Shown here piece after piece: positions 36,301 to 48,408 of a stretch of 64,000 bases of DNA. A program made the position numbers and the translations under genes. The number at the start of each line of letters is the position of its first letter. Position 1 is the first letter of the stretch. This DNA is from Hippasteria phrygiana. Lineage: Eukaryota; Echinodermata; Asteroidea; Valvatida; Goniasteridae. A model generated the notes under the pieces. The model did no database searches, was not told the origin of the DNA, and was given only the letters and a program-made list of their open reading frames with translations. The stretch lies in NCBI GenBank assembly GCA_037893225.1, contig JAZGUH010000057.1:434001-498000 (forward strand), read 5' to 3'.

Positions 36301-37267
36301 TAGCGGTGCTATCTAGGAGCCAAAGGAATCTACAAGGAGAACTTGTGCTTGCTGAGGACTCCATTCACTGTAAAGCATTCAGAGAGGACCAAGTTATGTC
36401 TCAAGTATTCATGAGATTTTTCTCCTACTAGTTAGTTTTTGCCCTCGCAGTTCCGCTGCCATTCAGGCTTGCAGAGTGGCTTTTTGGATTGCCGATACCA
36501 AACCTTACCAAGGAGAATGTTTGTTCACCTTCCTCTTACATGTACTGTGAAAGTGATACCTTGTCCTCTGTGTAAACTAGCGAGCTCCTCATTTCTCCAT
36601 CAGCTAACTGTCAATACATTGGCTGTAATTACAGTTTGCCTGAGTAGTGAACTTGATTCCCCACTGGGATAACAAGGTCATTTACACTAGGATCTAATGA
36701 TCAAATCCAATTCCTCTTCAAGAATCATTCACTGGATTATTCATGCAAAGATATCTTTGTTTCAAGCCTTGCATTCCTTTTCATCTGTAACAAGAGTTTA
36801 TGGTGGTGTCCCATTTTAGCTTCAAAATAACTACATACATGTACGTGGCACTCTACCCCTAATGAGGGGTGTCGTCAGGCAGCAGTTCATAATGAGTCAT
36901 CATTCACAGTGCCAGGCCTCTGTAACTTGGATTGCACAATGGAACATTCTCCTAGAAAATGTGATTTTTTTTTTTTTTAACAATGCTGTGGAGACACCTT
37001 TGTGTCTGAGATGGAATGCTTTTGCTCTTAAACATGAAAATTGGCTCTTGAATATGAAAATTGCATAGGGTCATGGAAGTGTCGCACAGGGTCATACCCC
37101 AGACTTCAAATTGTGCAATACATTTTAGAGTTAAGTTTTAGTGTTGTATGTGTAGCCAACCAGATGTAACGTACAGCTCCACGTGAGGAAATTAATCACA
37201 GGACGGCTGTGTTCTTAGTAGAAGATTTGTGATTTCTTAATAAGAAAATCCACAATGAGATAACCTC
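36301..37267. other. Stretch without recognised feature
   Basis: Probably decayed retroelement DNA continuing from the RNase H remnant. There is an A/T homopolymer at 36966-36979. No supported gene. Confidence 0.4.
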
Positions 37268-37600
37268 ATGAATGGGGGTGTGCATTTACAGGTAGTAAAA
37301 GAATCGGGTAACCGATTTAAAAACCAGGTACCTGGGTACCCATTAACCCCTTGAGTACGGTTATTTATAATGAGGCGCCAGGGTGGCCTGTGCAGCCAAG
37401 TGAAACGGACTCGAGAGGCTTGTGCAGCCAAGCATAACATAGGCCTGCACAATAATCCAACAATGGATTGAAAATGCAGAGATTGCGTGTATAGACGTCA
37501 TCCGGCTTTAAAGGGTTAAAGAAACCCAACCCAAAACTCCAAATCCTGGAAGTTGCACACGACAAGTGTTTATGATTTTGCCAAATTCTCACTACATTCG
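37268..37600. mobile_element. Partial hAT copy (GGGTACCCG family)
   Basis: GGGGGTGTGCATTTACAGG and the following GGTACCTGGGTACCC match the left end of the element at 31949. After the TTAA MITE the sequence resumes at AGAAACCCAACCCAAAACT, matching AAAGAAACCCAAAACATAAC of the other copy. The right end was not found. Confidence 0.7.
37347..37515. mobile_element. TTAA-type (piggyBac-like) MITE, 169 bp
   Basis: TTAA at 37343-37346 and 37516-37519. The element begins CCCCTTGAGTACGG and ends GGCTTTAAAGGG. Comparison with the related hAT copy at 31949, where this stretch reads CCGTTAAAGAAACCC, shows a precise insertion at TTAA. Shares GTGCAGCCAAG words with 43571 and 63000. Confidence 0.85.
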
Positions 37601-38472
37601 TGGTTGCTGCCTTATGCGTGCCAATCATCTAGTAACCATGCCATTAAGTTCCATATTAGGTCAATGATGTAACGCGTTGTGCCATTTAATGCGCCTACTG
37701 CATTTTTATTGGTTGATAATGAACATGCATCATGCATATCGCACACACGTGGCACATCAAGTCTAGTCTGTTTTTTGTTTATTTTTCCTTACCGGTGTTT
37801 AAAAGTAAAGAAAGTGTAGCCCTTGGTTTGATTACTACAAAACACACCAAGTGATGATTTCAGCAAATTCAAGTTCAGAGAAAAAAACTCGGAATTGTTT
37901 GAAAACTCTGTATTTTAATCAGAATAGGAGATACGCCATCCGTGCAGCGAGCGTTGATCTTGCCCTAGCAGCGTATTGAAAACATCAACACAAACAATTG
38001 TATACACTGTATCACTGACACAATAGATTGTTGCCGGTCATTGAGAGATGTATCAATTAAACTTCTTGGAATGTGATCAAGTACTAAAGGCGTTTTTAAT
38101 GCTTTGTAAATTAAATAGATTTACAAACATAGTTGATTCTTTGTAAATATAACTAGAAGATAGACTGCGTTAATACAAGGTCCCATTTTTGAAATTTGAG
38201 TTCCGTTTAAACGTTAGGGAGAATTTCTAAATGGATTTGAATCTTTTTTCGTTTAAACGTGTACATGTAAACGTCCTATCCTTAGCAGATGGTCAACTAG
38301 ACACAGTTGAATAGACAGGGTTCAGGCAAAATAAGTCCAACAAGTGTTAACAAGGGCTGACTATATATACATGTACATGTAGGTCTTGCCTAAACGATAC
38401 TTGCCTTGAACAGTCCTCTCTGAACACGTGCTTGGAATGTTATTACTTACCCTCTCTCTCTTTTACTGACAG
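37601..38472. other. Intron stretch, no supported feature
   Basis: AT-rich DNA leading to the exon at 38473. Nothing recognised. Confidence 0.45.
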
Positions 38473-38580
38473 ACGCTATGTAGATGGTTGCTAAGTGTCA
38501 GGAAGAACTACCGTAATGTGAGATACCATAATTGGCGTCATGCATTCACAGTTACGCAAACCATGTTCACATTAATCAAG
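38473..38580 (+). CDS. PDE exon 6 of window: catalytic YHNWRH motif
   Basis: 108 nt, 36 codons, phase 0. It begins [20 protein letters not shown] and ends MFTLIK. It contains YHNWRHAF. In PDE5 the first His of this motif is the general acid and the second binds the catalytic metal; both are present here. The acceptor is ACTGACAG and the donor GTAAGA. The wording LCRWLL-VRKNYR is closest to PDE11. Confidence 0.97.
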
Positions 38581-41500
38581 GTAAGATGCTTTTATCACTG
38601 GGCACTCATAACATCAGAAGTCTATTATGTCACAAATCACAATGCACCTGAACACGGTTTTGTCTTATCTGCGCAGCCAAAATGCAGTCTGGCAATTCTG
38701 CAAGGGCCTCTAAGTCTTTAGTTAAACATTTAGTGAACCGTGCATGGAGTATCAAAAGATGCAAAATAAATTGTATACCAAACTCAATTTTAAACCAAAC
38801 ATAGAGAGAACAGATTATTTTAAGTTCCAGTCACATGGGTAGTGTCCTATGGGGGAGGGGGGGAGGGGGAGGGGGTTATATTGGCCAAGGAGACCTGTAT
38901 TTTAGAACAAGTTTAATCCGAATCCGAGTGTCACCTGACAGCCTCCAGGTGATTTGGCATGGAATGACCTGTATCGTTCCCGTTTTCATGAAGTGACCCA
39001 ACACGTTACGTAATTCCGGGATACCTTTGTCATAACAAAGGCATTCCAGAATTACAATGTAGCATGCGATTTGTCAGTTCGTGAAAACGGCGACGATATA
39101 CTAATAGAGATATACCACAAAAGTGGTAGTGGATTCAACCTGATATGATTATCCCTCTGTCTTTTTGGATTACCTGGATTTTGTAAAATGGGGGAATCAG
39201 TACAGTAATAATCAGTAGTATCAGTAAAATATGTCCCAACCTCTTCCCCATGGCGATTGAGTGGTATACTACCACTAGCTGTGCTCTTGCTCTGGCAGTC
39301 GCATACCCCCAAATCTTAGATATTTTAATTACACGTAGGTGGATTGCAGATAAATCTGTTCAGAGTAGCATAGTTTGGTGCTGCAGAATACTGTGAGCTT
39401 CTGTGACAGAGATATATACAGGGTACAAAACTGTATTGTGCAAAATCAATGTATTGCATGTACATCGTTTTAATTTCCCAGGCTGGTGCAGGCAAGCCCA
39501 CCCAAAATGAACGTTAAAGTGGGGTTTCATACGTCTGAAAATAGGGGTAGTGACAGCTTGTAAAAAATGGAAAATAACAAATTTTTGTGACTTAGGATTA
39601 GGTGATAAATTTGTACATGTAGGACATTTTTGGGCTTTCTTGGAGGTTATTAATTATTTGTTTTTCTAAAGCAAAGTTTTGGGAAAATTATCTTTATGGA
39701 ATTGATTGTTACGGGTGTTTATTATAAATTATCGGCTTGTCGTTGCAGTAACCAATTCAGGAAAAGGTGAGGCACTTTCCCAGCCAGGGTCTACTATTGA
39801 GAATGAGGTTGAAAGTGGACCCTGGCAACGAGGTTGGCATTCGCCTGCACTTATTTCATCCCACATAGGTCATTTTACTCACCTCAGCTGTCTTCACTAA
39901 GAGGATTTTCCAACTCAGTGATTTGTTGAGAGACTCCCCCCCCCCCCCCCCCTCCCCCTCATCATACATCTGGAGCTCCTAGCACCAGAAATGGTACATG
40001 TACATATACATGAGGCATATCAGGTTGAAACTACTGTAACTTCCGGGATCAACACACTCAGTTGTGTAATACTGACTTCAGGAAGTGAAGACAAGAGTTT
40101 GTTTAAATTGATCCAAAGATCAATTGCAAGTTAGGAGGAATTAGTCTTCAAAGGGTTCTCATCAGATGCATCTTGCTGCTTTACAAAATATGCTGCTCAT
40201 GTATGTGTATATGTGTACATTATGGTATTACTACTAAGGACACAAGGATAAAGAAACAATAAAATGATTGTTGTCCTCTGAGAGAGGTCTTTTGTTGAAA
40301 ACGGTCCTCGCTGGTAAAACTGTGTCTGGGAGTATGTTAAATTAAAGGGACAATAGAGATGACAAAGCCGGCCTGGTCCTCATTAGTATAGTAAAACATG
40401 ACTGTGAAATTGTATGCGTCAACATTTTAATATTACATAGCCTGGTTTCTATGTGATGTGGCCCATTGGAATAAGCGAAAATGTCCATGTGGCAATCTGA
40501 GTTACAACAAAAAGTTGGTATTTTTTCTTTCGCTGGAAAGTCAGTTGTGGGTCTATAACATTTTTACATCTGAAAGAAAAACCCTTTGTTATCAGGTTGA
40601 AAGGTTTCATACATGGTTTGTACATGTAACTAAACTCAATCTTGAAATTCTGTTTTGGGGTGATTTTAGTTTTGCACTGAGGTTAAAGTTCGCATAGACC
40701 TTGAGCTTGTTTCATAATTGCATTGGTGACATTTTTTGCATATTTTGAGGCCTGTTTCTCCAAAATGCATTAGGATATTTACTGCACAATTGTTATGCAG
40801 GGTGAACGGCATCCAATCTGCAAGAATCTGCTACAGTGTATATAATATTTCCTTTTCAAGATAGAGGTCCCTCAAAACCCTCAATTTGAGCTGATCAAAG
40901 TAACTTTTACCATTTTAGCCCCCCGGTGCCCACAGGGATGGTTGGAGCGGTTTCATTTGTTCTACATGTAAATGCATACACACTATATGTATATGTGTTT
41001 GCTTCTGAACAAGGACAGACAACCAAACCTTTGTTGGGGGCATGGTCAGGGCCTGAAAATGAAATGGGCACCAATTACTTGAAAATGCCAAAAAGTGCTC
41101 TGCGCTTCAAGTGAGAATATTTCAAATGAGGGTTTGAGGGACATGTACATTATATGTATAAATATTGAAAAGGAAACATGGTGTAGTTTTTCTGAGATGG
41201 TTAGCCTTTGTTGTATGTCTGAAAGTTTCATAACTAAACTCAGTCTTGAAATCCTTTTTGGGGTAATTTTGATTTTGCACTGAAGTTATACAATGTATGT
41301 GTAGTGTAGTTCGCACAGACCTAGAGCTTCATTTTCTCAAAACAAAGGATCATGATATAGTGGAGCAATTTCAAAAGGTTGTAGTTTTGGTTAGGAATGA
41401 GCTACATGTACATGTACAGCAAGACACAGTACCTTCAATAAAAGCTTGCTACAATGGACTTGTACTTTCAGGAAATACCATAATCTCAGAATTTTTTTTA

Positions 41501-41700
41501 CTTTTACTGCTGTCCACCTAGTGTCAGGTTACATACATGTATGTACTTGTATAGTCGCAATAAACTGACAGGAAGCAAGATGTCAATTCACAGACTGCTG
41601 GGGAAGAGACAGTTTGTGACGTCATTCTTTCAAAAGAGAAATCCAGGACCTTGTTTACTTTTTTAAATGTAAGGCTGGTCATTATGATACAGCTCTGGAT
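38581..41700. other. Intron with simple tracts and diverged direct repeats
   Basis: Contains a G-rich tract (38849-38876), a 46-nt hairpin (39010-39055), poly-C (39938-39956), and a diverged direct repeat. ACTAAACTCAATCTTGAAATTC ... TTTTGCACTGA ... GTTCGCATAGACCT at 40628-40702 recurs at about 41233-41325. The repeat unit is about 0.6 kb. No exon is present. Confidence 0.5.
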
Positions 41701-41704
41701 ACTT

Positions 41705-42420
41705 TTGTTCAATTTAATTCTAACCAGGGCCGCCCTACCACGAGACTATCTGCTGATCCTTTCAAATTATCCGTTCCCCATTGCAATACTGAATCTCATA
41801 AAGCTTTCTTTTTTCAACACACAGTACATGTACATGGAATCAACTCCCACTTGTAATTAGATTAGATTCTTCATTTTCATCTTTTAAGACCCAAGTTTTG
41901 GAGTTTTTCAAAACAAAATTCCACTGCAGCTTTGAATACGATAATGTTTGTACTTGGATGTCATTGTCGTTGTGTTGGCTGCAGATTCTAACAAATTCCA
42001 TTTCTTTTATTCCGTTTAGTAGTTCTCCATTTGACATCAACACTTTATTAGATCAAGTACATGTATCACATTCCGGGTTTTCCTTCCCTTTTTAATTCCT
42101 CTCCCCTTCTTTCCTTTATTTTCCTCTTTTTCCCCCTTTCATCCTCTTACACGCCCTTCCCCCTCCCCTCTGGCCCCCCCCCCCCTTTTTTTCTTTTTTC
42201 CCGCGTTTTCTCGTGGTAGGATGGCTCTGTAGAGGTGCTGGTCACCTGTTTCATCTTGCCACTCACTGGCTTAATCTTTTTTTTACGAATTCTTTCCATT
42301 AATTGTAAATCTTTGTATTTTTACATTTTTGATTCTGTATAAATGTATTCGGTAATGTTTTTGTTTTTGTCAGCCAGTGGAAAAATGTAATAAAATATAT
42401 AAAAAATAAAATATAACACC
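41705..42420 (+). pseudogene. LINE 3' end fragment
   Basis: The + strand at about 41725-41850 reads TTRLSADPFKLSVPHCNT then ESHKAFFFQHT, and, after a slip, HGINSHL. This is the 'R--F--P--RT---S-FP---WN-LP' ending of LINE ORF2 proteins. From about 42060 a pyrimidine-rich stretch leads to a 3' tail with CAGCCAGTGG and AATAAAATATATAAAAAATA (42370-42415). The piece between them (41850-42050) was not assigned. Confidence 0.55.
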
Positions 42421-42773
42421 CAAATGACATCGATCAGTCAAACTTTTTCATGTGAAATGGTGTTTTTGTTGATTAAAGTTTTCCTGATTTTTCACTGTCA
42501 TAAATTTCAATTATAGTAGGTTATTTCATTTAGGATATTGTCGTATTGCTTGTTAAATGGGGCCAAATTAGTGGTACTCAACTGGTGGGACATCATCACT
42601 GAATGCACAATATGTAACCCAACACTTGAACAATAAATCACAATAAAATGTTTACTTACATGTATTCTGTATTACTGTCAAAACTCTTTGGCAATGCTGT
42701 CGGCGATAACTTTTGAACACCAGGCTTTTGCAAACTTTGATATTAACCACTTCATCCGATCTGATATGAATAG

Positions 42774-42883
42774 AACGGAGGCATGCGGGCTGTACTGTCT
42801 GATCTAGAATGCCTGGCACTGATGGTTGGCTGCTTGTCACATGACCTGGATCATCGAGGAACTACCAATAATTATCAAATCAT
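42774..42883 (+). CDS. PDE exon 7 of window: HD metal-binding signature
   Basis: 110 nt, 36 codons plus 2 nt (phase 2 end). It begins NGGMRAVLSDLECLALMVG and ends with CLSHDLDHRGTTNNYQI. HDLDHRGTTN fits the class I PDE signature HDxxHxxxxN, whose His and Asp coordinate the two catalytic metals. The donor is GTAAGTAG. The acceptor is GATATGAATAG, a weak tract, but it is the one that keeps phase 0 from the previous exon. The split Met codon AT|G is completed by the next exon. Confidence 0.95.
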
Positions 42884-42966
42884 GTAAGTAGTCAGCAGAA
42901 CTCAAGTTCACTTGATTGCTAACCTCACCATTTTTGGCCAGTGGAACTTTTGACCATTTGACCATA

Positions 42967-43512
42967 CAGTTTACCCTTTGTGTGCTGTACAAGTGACGTC
43001 AGATCAGTTTCTTTTTTAAGCAATGAGGTGCTTATTTGCGTTTAAATAGGCATAATGGTGTTGCGTAATTGAATTGCATAGTAGCATTTTACCAGCAGTG
43101 ATATTCGTTGATTTCCTCTGTTGCTGTCATAGTTTTCAGGAGATTCTTTGATACAGGGTTTTTACAAGAATGCGAATCCCATGGAAGTGAAGCTAGCGAC
43201 CAACTTGAAACCTTTCTGGTGATTATTAGTATACGTGCAAAGGTTTTTTTGGTCAGATTCATGAGTTCAAACCCGGTGTAGGCTGTGCTTCGATTCTTTG
43301 ATTAACTGAACCAGCGATCCCGGTGATTTTCGAATAGTGCATAATTCAATGGCTCTTAATCATATCGATAACAATCACTAAATAAATATGCCAAGAATCG
43401 ATACTATCTACTTCCGACTTTACCTGACAATGTTACAAAGAAATCAATAAATGTTACTTAAAAAGGACCTTTGCACGCCTGATTTATAATGTGTGTCTTG
43501 GGATACTTCTTG
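42967..43512 (+). repeat. 530-bp dispersed repeat, copy 1 (inverted partner at 50412-50928)
   Basis: From CAGTTTACCCTTTGTGTGC to GTGTGTCTTGGGATACTTCT the sequence aligns along its length to the reverse complement of 50412-50928, with substitutions and small indels. It begins only 84 bp after the PDE donor at 42884. Non-coding, family unknown. Confidence 0.75.
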
Positions 43513-43566
43513 TCAGGGTTGTTTGATTTAAATCACTCGATTTAAATCATATATTTAAATCGTGAT

Positions 43567-43660
43567 TTAACCCCTTGAGTACGTTTTTTTACGGGAGAGG
43601 TCAGGGTGTCGCGGCGGTTCTGGCAGCCAAGCGAACTGCTACAAATTTCCCTCAAACTAT
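43567..43660. mobile_element. TTAA-type MITE, partial copy
   Basis: TTAACCCCTTGAGTACG at 43567 matches the left end of the 169-171 bp MITEs. GGTCAGGGTGTC and TGGCAGCCAAGCGAACTGCT follow, as in 37347 and 63000. No right end was found. It sits beside an ATTTAAATC palindrome tract (43520-43566). Confidence 0.6.
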
Positions 43661-44439
43661 AAAAGCTGTGTCCTCAGGCTATGACACGCATGTGATACAG
43701 TGTGCCATACAGGAACATAACACAGAAAACAAACTTTCTTCTCCTATACTGCACGAAAATCTCCTGTTAAAGTCTAAAGGTTGTACCAAGTGCTGGTACA
43801 ATTCTGAATTGGATTTCCAAGATTTTGCTGTTCCTGACTGATTTTGGTGGGGGTATTAATGTAAAAGGAACACCAAAGAGGGCCTGCAAGGTCTATGGTC
43901 TAACGTTATGTTACATGTACCTTTCCGGCAATGACAAAATGCTCCGATGACCATAGGTAGCAAATTATTTTCACCCATCCACAGACAAAGTGATTGTAAA
44001 CCTCCAGTGATTTGTAGCTCTTGAACTCTTCAAACGTGTATGCGCTTTTCGAATGCACCAGGTAGTGGAAAATATCAGGATATGATAAATCCGGCAAGTC
44101 TTACGGATCATGTGCCCAGTCCTTTTTCGCCGTTTGATATGGGTCAATTCCGCCAACTACTGCAATTTTCTGGATGTAGCGAGACTTAGAAATGGGAACA
44201 AGGGTGTCAACCTACGCTAGCTTGTCCTCTTGTGGGTTTCTTTTTTCCTGTTTAGGTGTCGCTAAATGTTGGTTTTGAACATCTATTTTAAACAGAAAAA
44301 AAAGAAGAGATTGTGTGTAAATGCCACTGGCAGCGCCGCCTATCGCCAGAGCGCAGGAAGCTTGACACACACAATGGTGCCGGCCGAGCGAAATGCCCAG
44401 ATGTACCTCAGCCTGTGACGTCAGTGAATACTATACAGA

Positions 44440-44627
44440 TCAGTGGTTATTGAGTTGTCTTCCTTGCGGATGGTGACTTCTGCAGGAAGTTGGTCTGATG
44501 AACTGAAGCTCTGATGTGAACTTTATGTTCCTGTGGAAGGAATTAATGTGATTAGTGAAAGTCACCAGACTGTACTGATCACTTGTCTAGATGAAAAATA
44601 TATCATCAGTATATCTCCACCAGATCC
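44440..44627 (-). pseudogene. Penelope-like RT, piece 5 (catalytic YxDD)
   Basis: WWRYTDDIFFI followed by an in-frame stop, then TSDQYSLVTFTNHINSFHRN and IKFTSE. RYTDDIFFI is the catalytic block with the two metal-binding Asp residues; 'F---IN--H--IKFT-E' follows in the family. The stop replaces the usual Trp. Confidence 0.85.
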
Positions 44628-46552
44628 CACTATGAACATCTTCTCGGTTAAAATATCCGTTTCTCGGTTAAAACTATGAACAACCACAATTTTAACCATG
44701 CTGATTCTCTGTTAAAAATATACTCGGTTAAAATAGGGGTCGAGTTGAGGACCTCTCCTGGAGCCTTGCTCATTAACTCTGTGGTCAGTTTTGCGGAATT
44801 TAACCCTCCACGGCCAGACTTGCCTCTCGGTTAAAATGGGGGTTGTTTGGCCTTTGCGGTTTTTAATCCCGCACGTCCAGGCGAGCTCTTTCGAGCATGG
44901 CGCTAATACCTATACTAATTTATTTTTTAACGGTACATAACTGTTAATGATTGACAACTAACTTTGTATGTATCTAGTATTTATAGTTTGGAGTAAAATG
45001 TAGGCTGTGCATTGCTTAAAAAGATGCAAACTCGACGTCACGAAATGTTTGCCGCGAAATTCGACCAGGGCTCTATGCAATAAAAACCGTGACCTCACGG
45101 ACTGTACGGGAAAATCTGCCGTTGCTAACTGCCATCTGTTCGCGGACGATGTTTACTCAAAGAGCCTGACGTGACCAGCAACAATTAGGCGATCTCTGCT
45201 CGTGTGCGTTTGTTATTTTAATTCACACAATGAAGAAAATGTAGCCCCGGACGTATCATTTAAATATCCGCGAAGTCAGCGATCTTCTGGGCTTTCTTGA
45301 TTAAAAGCAAAAAGCCGTGAGAACTTTTCGTTGCAAAATTTGCCGGAGTTCAAATTTATGTTTAACTTTTACGAATTTGCCGTGACGAATACGAACTTGC
45401 GTTCGTAACTGTACCGAGTATAAATCGGTTTTAAAGTCAATAGAATAATATGTTGCCAATGACGTTAAAATAAATGTATCTGCAGGTCGAAAATGTTTTT
45501 TAAAATGTGTGATAATGTTGTGCTGTCTGTTTTAAATCGATTTAAGTTGACTGCCTTTGAAAAAAAATTACATCCCCCCCCAAAAAAAATATCTAAGGAC
45601 TCCGATCGACCAGATATTGTTTGTGGGTAAAGTTATGACCGTCATATAGGATAAAACTGTGAGTTTCGTTTTTTTATAAGCTAAATTTTATAAGCACGTT
45701 TTAGCGTATTTATTAATAGCGCAATCAACATGGTTTTCCAACAAGATAGTACATGAAAAAGCCGTCGTGTACAACTCATAACTGGCCTCGAGATAGTCGG
45801 CCCCCACATGTACTAGCTCATATATATTGGTATACAAGAAACAAGACGAAAGGAAAGTTCGCGAACGTCGCGAAGATAAGACCGCGTACCGCTACCCATG
45901 CGATTAATAATGTCATTTTCTGCAGATTTCAGTCTTCAAGTTGCAAGCAACTCGCCATAAAATGCTCTGATGTAAGCTCAAAACTATATTTTCATTCAGT
46001 TGTGAAAAAATGCAACTTTTTCAACCATCTGAGCAAGATTTTCTTCAGTTGAATTCCTTCCTCCATGATTGAACGGACAACGTGGGTTTGCTGGGGCTTT
46101 GTAATCCAATACTCGTGGGAAGAGAACACGACACCGAACCCGACATGGCGCCACGAATCATGGACTGCGTGTACGTCGAGACTGGGCCGTCTGACACGGC
46201 GTGGATATGCCCCACGCGCCGGCCGTGCCCGTACTTTTCAGTTGTGGCAAGGTGACACAATAAACTATTTCTTTGATGTGGGGATTTGCAAGCCTGGGGA
46301 TTAGCAGAATCGTGATGAAGCATGAAAAGGATTGTGGTCTAATTATCATGTTTTTGGTATTAGAAAAGTGGGTTTTTTTAACAACCAGTGAGCTAACGTA
46401 ATTGCTTTGTTCATTCAAATAATGTCAAAGTCAAGAAAGTGAACTGTTTACTTAATTTTGTTATTTTTTGTCATCCATACAGTTCCTTAAAGATGTGAGG
46501 CAGATTCATAGACAGCATGGCTTTTCACTGACGATGGGGAGTGGAAACTTAC

Positions 46553-46684
46553 CTGCCTTTCCCGATCCTTGTTTAGTACTGTCATCAAGTTGTGCATTAA
46601 GAATTTGAACTAATTTAGAAAGCGCTTGGTTGACAGCTTCCGAGTTATTGTGCTGGCTTTTGACAATTTTATACGTCCTCTCCC
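46553..46684 (-). CDS. Candidate exon inside the CACTA element
   Basis: On the - strand, an acceptor TTTTTAAG at 46685 and a consensus donor CAG|GTAAGT at 46553/46552 enclose 132 nt. One open frame, (phase 2 start) ERTYKIVKSQHNNSEAVNQA then LSKLVQILNAQLDDSTKQGS and GKAG, has the look of a soluble helical protein segment. Family not recognised. Partner exons are not established. An open stretch at 47467-47799 on the same strand is the nearest upstream candidate. Confidence 0.35.
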
Positions 46685-48237
46685 CTTAAAAACAATTCCA
46701 AAAATTCTAGACAGAATTTGGTAAAAAAAATTACTCAAATTTTATTGAAAGGATTAATTGAATCATAATTTTGTACTATCTAAGGTGAAGACATGTTCAG
46801 CGTCCCCGTCTGCTTCCTTTTTGGGGGGTTGTCTCGATTTAAAAAAAAATTACCATTAGAAAATGAAGTTTAAAAAGAAACCCAAAAATGTAAACCGATC
46901 CATCGGAAAATATAATATAAGCTTACGCAAGCTATTAAAACCACTTTAAACATGTTCAATTCTGTTGTTCAATTCTGTTGTTCAATTCTGTTTTCCAACA
47001 TGTCTCTCATTTTCGTGTCTTTGAAAAGTTGAACAAATACGGTTGTTGTACCTTTATAAAAGCATGACGCTAAACATGTCTTTTTTTACTTGCGTAATGA
47101 TATTTAAAGTAATTTCAATTCGTCGTGTGCTTGGCAGAAGGTCATCAATAAGGACGAAAAATGGTTCAAATTTAGGTTTTTGGGGTAATCGATAGAGTAT
47201 TGGAATATCGTCAATTTGATACATTTCGTCTCAAGGGGCTACGTCATTCTGACGTAATTAACAAAATGAAATGGACCCAAGGGGATTTTGCATTTTTTTC
47301 CCAGCAAAAGGGCGTTAGCGTGTAATACCTATGTAACAATACATGATAAAAGTGCGTTCACCTCTCCACTTCAGTGGGGCGTAAGCGAAGTTTGTTCCCG
47401 GCCGGCAAAAGGCCAGTACCGGTCATGTACTACTGTACTCGTACAAACTACAATGTACATGTAGGCCTATCTTTGGGGAGAATAGCATGTGCCTGGTCGG
47501 GAAAAAAATGTTTTCCAGCTCAATTCTGCAATGTAATAATTGCAGAGATTTGGAAGATTATATAATTTTGAAGCTAAATCTAGTAGAATTTCAAAGGCGA
47601 ATGTGTCAATGTGCAGGGCGTGTAACCTTTCAAAGTATCTACGTTGTGCACACAAAACAGCCGTTGGTAACTGCAAGGGCGCGCACATGCTCTGCAAGAG
47701 GTCCAGCCAGTTTGGCTCATAGCCAAGAAAAGCGTGGGACTGCTCGTAGCGCGCGAAAACAGACAGGTAGGTTGTTATGACGACGGATTCCTCCACCAAT
47801 GGGCCGATGCTGACATTCTACAGGACCGCCCAAACATCATGTGGATTGGATAAATTTGACAGGGCATGTCCATAGCAACTATATCACCTAGGTATATCAC
47901 CAAGACAACATTGTAATGACGTGTAGACTCGTACATATTCATGATTAACTTACCGCACATGTCTACCAAGATACTGTCTGTTAATTATTAACAATAATTA
48001 TAGTTGCAAACGTAATTTTTGTCAACTGCATTTTCCTCGGAGTATTTATGGAAACTGTTTTGAAAACAACGGGCAGTGTATAGGCCTGCTCTAAAAAAAA
48101 CAAGTAAAAAGGAAAAAAGAAAGATGTTTAAAGTTGCTGTATAGAATCCACTACCGCCCCCCCCCCCCTCTCCCCCCCCCCCCCCCCCCCCCTCCCACTC
48201 TCTGTCCACCAACACCGATAATGGCACACAACTTTAA

Positions 48238-48408
48238 GCCCTTGTGTACGGATGACGCCAAATGGCGCGAAAAAAATTGCCACCAGGCCGGATGATGTCT
48301 ACAGACACCATTTTCTGCATTTTCAATCCATTGATGGATTGTGTCCGTTTCGCTTGGCTGCAAAGCCGTCATGGCACCCTGGTGCCTGTAATAATCGTAC
48401 TCAAGGGG
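48238..48408. mobile_element. TTAA-type (piggyBac-like) MITE, 171 bp
   Basis: TTAA at 48234-48237 and 48409-48412. The element begins GCCCTTGTGTACGG and ends CGTACTCAAGGGG, good inverted ends of 13-14 bp. Its length matches the copy at 37347 within 2 bp. It is nested in the CACTA element, and a poly-C tract (48158-48193) precedes it. Confidence 0.85.

Noticed and set aside
46480..46620. Possible + strand exon starting FLKDVRQIHRQHGFSLT after a CATACAG acceptor
   Set aside because: It does not fit the PDE sequence at this point (the flanking exons join without a gap) and has no donor. The - strand reading has the better splice signals.
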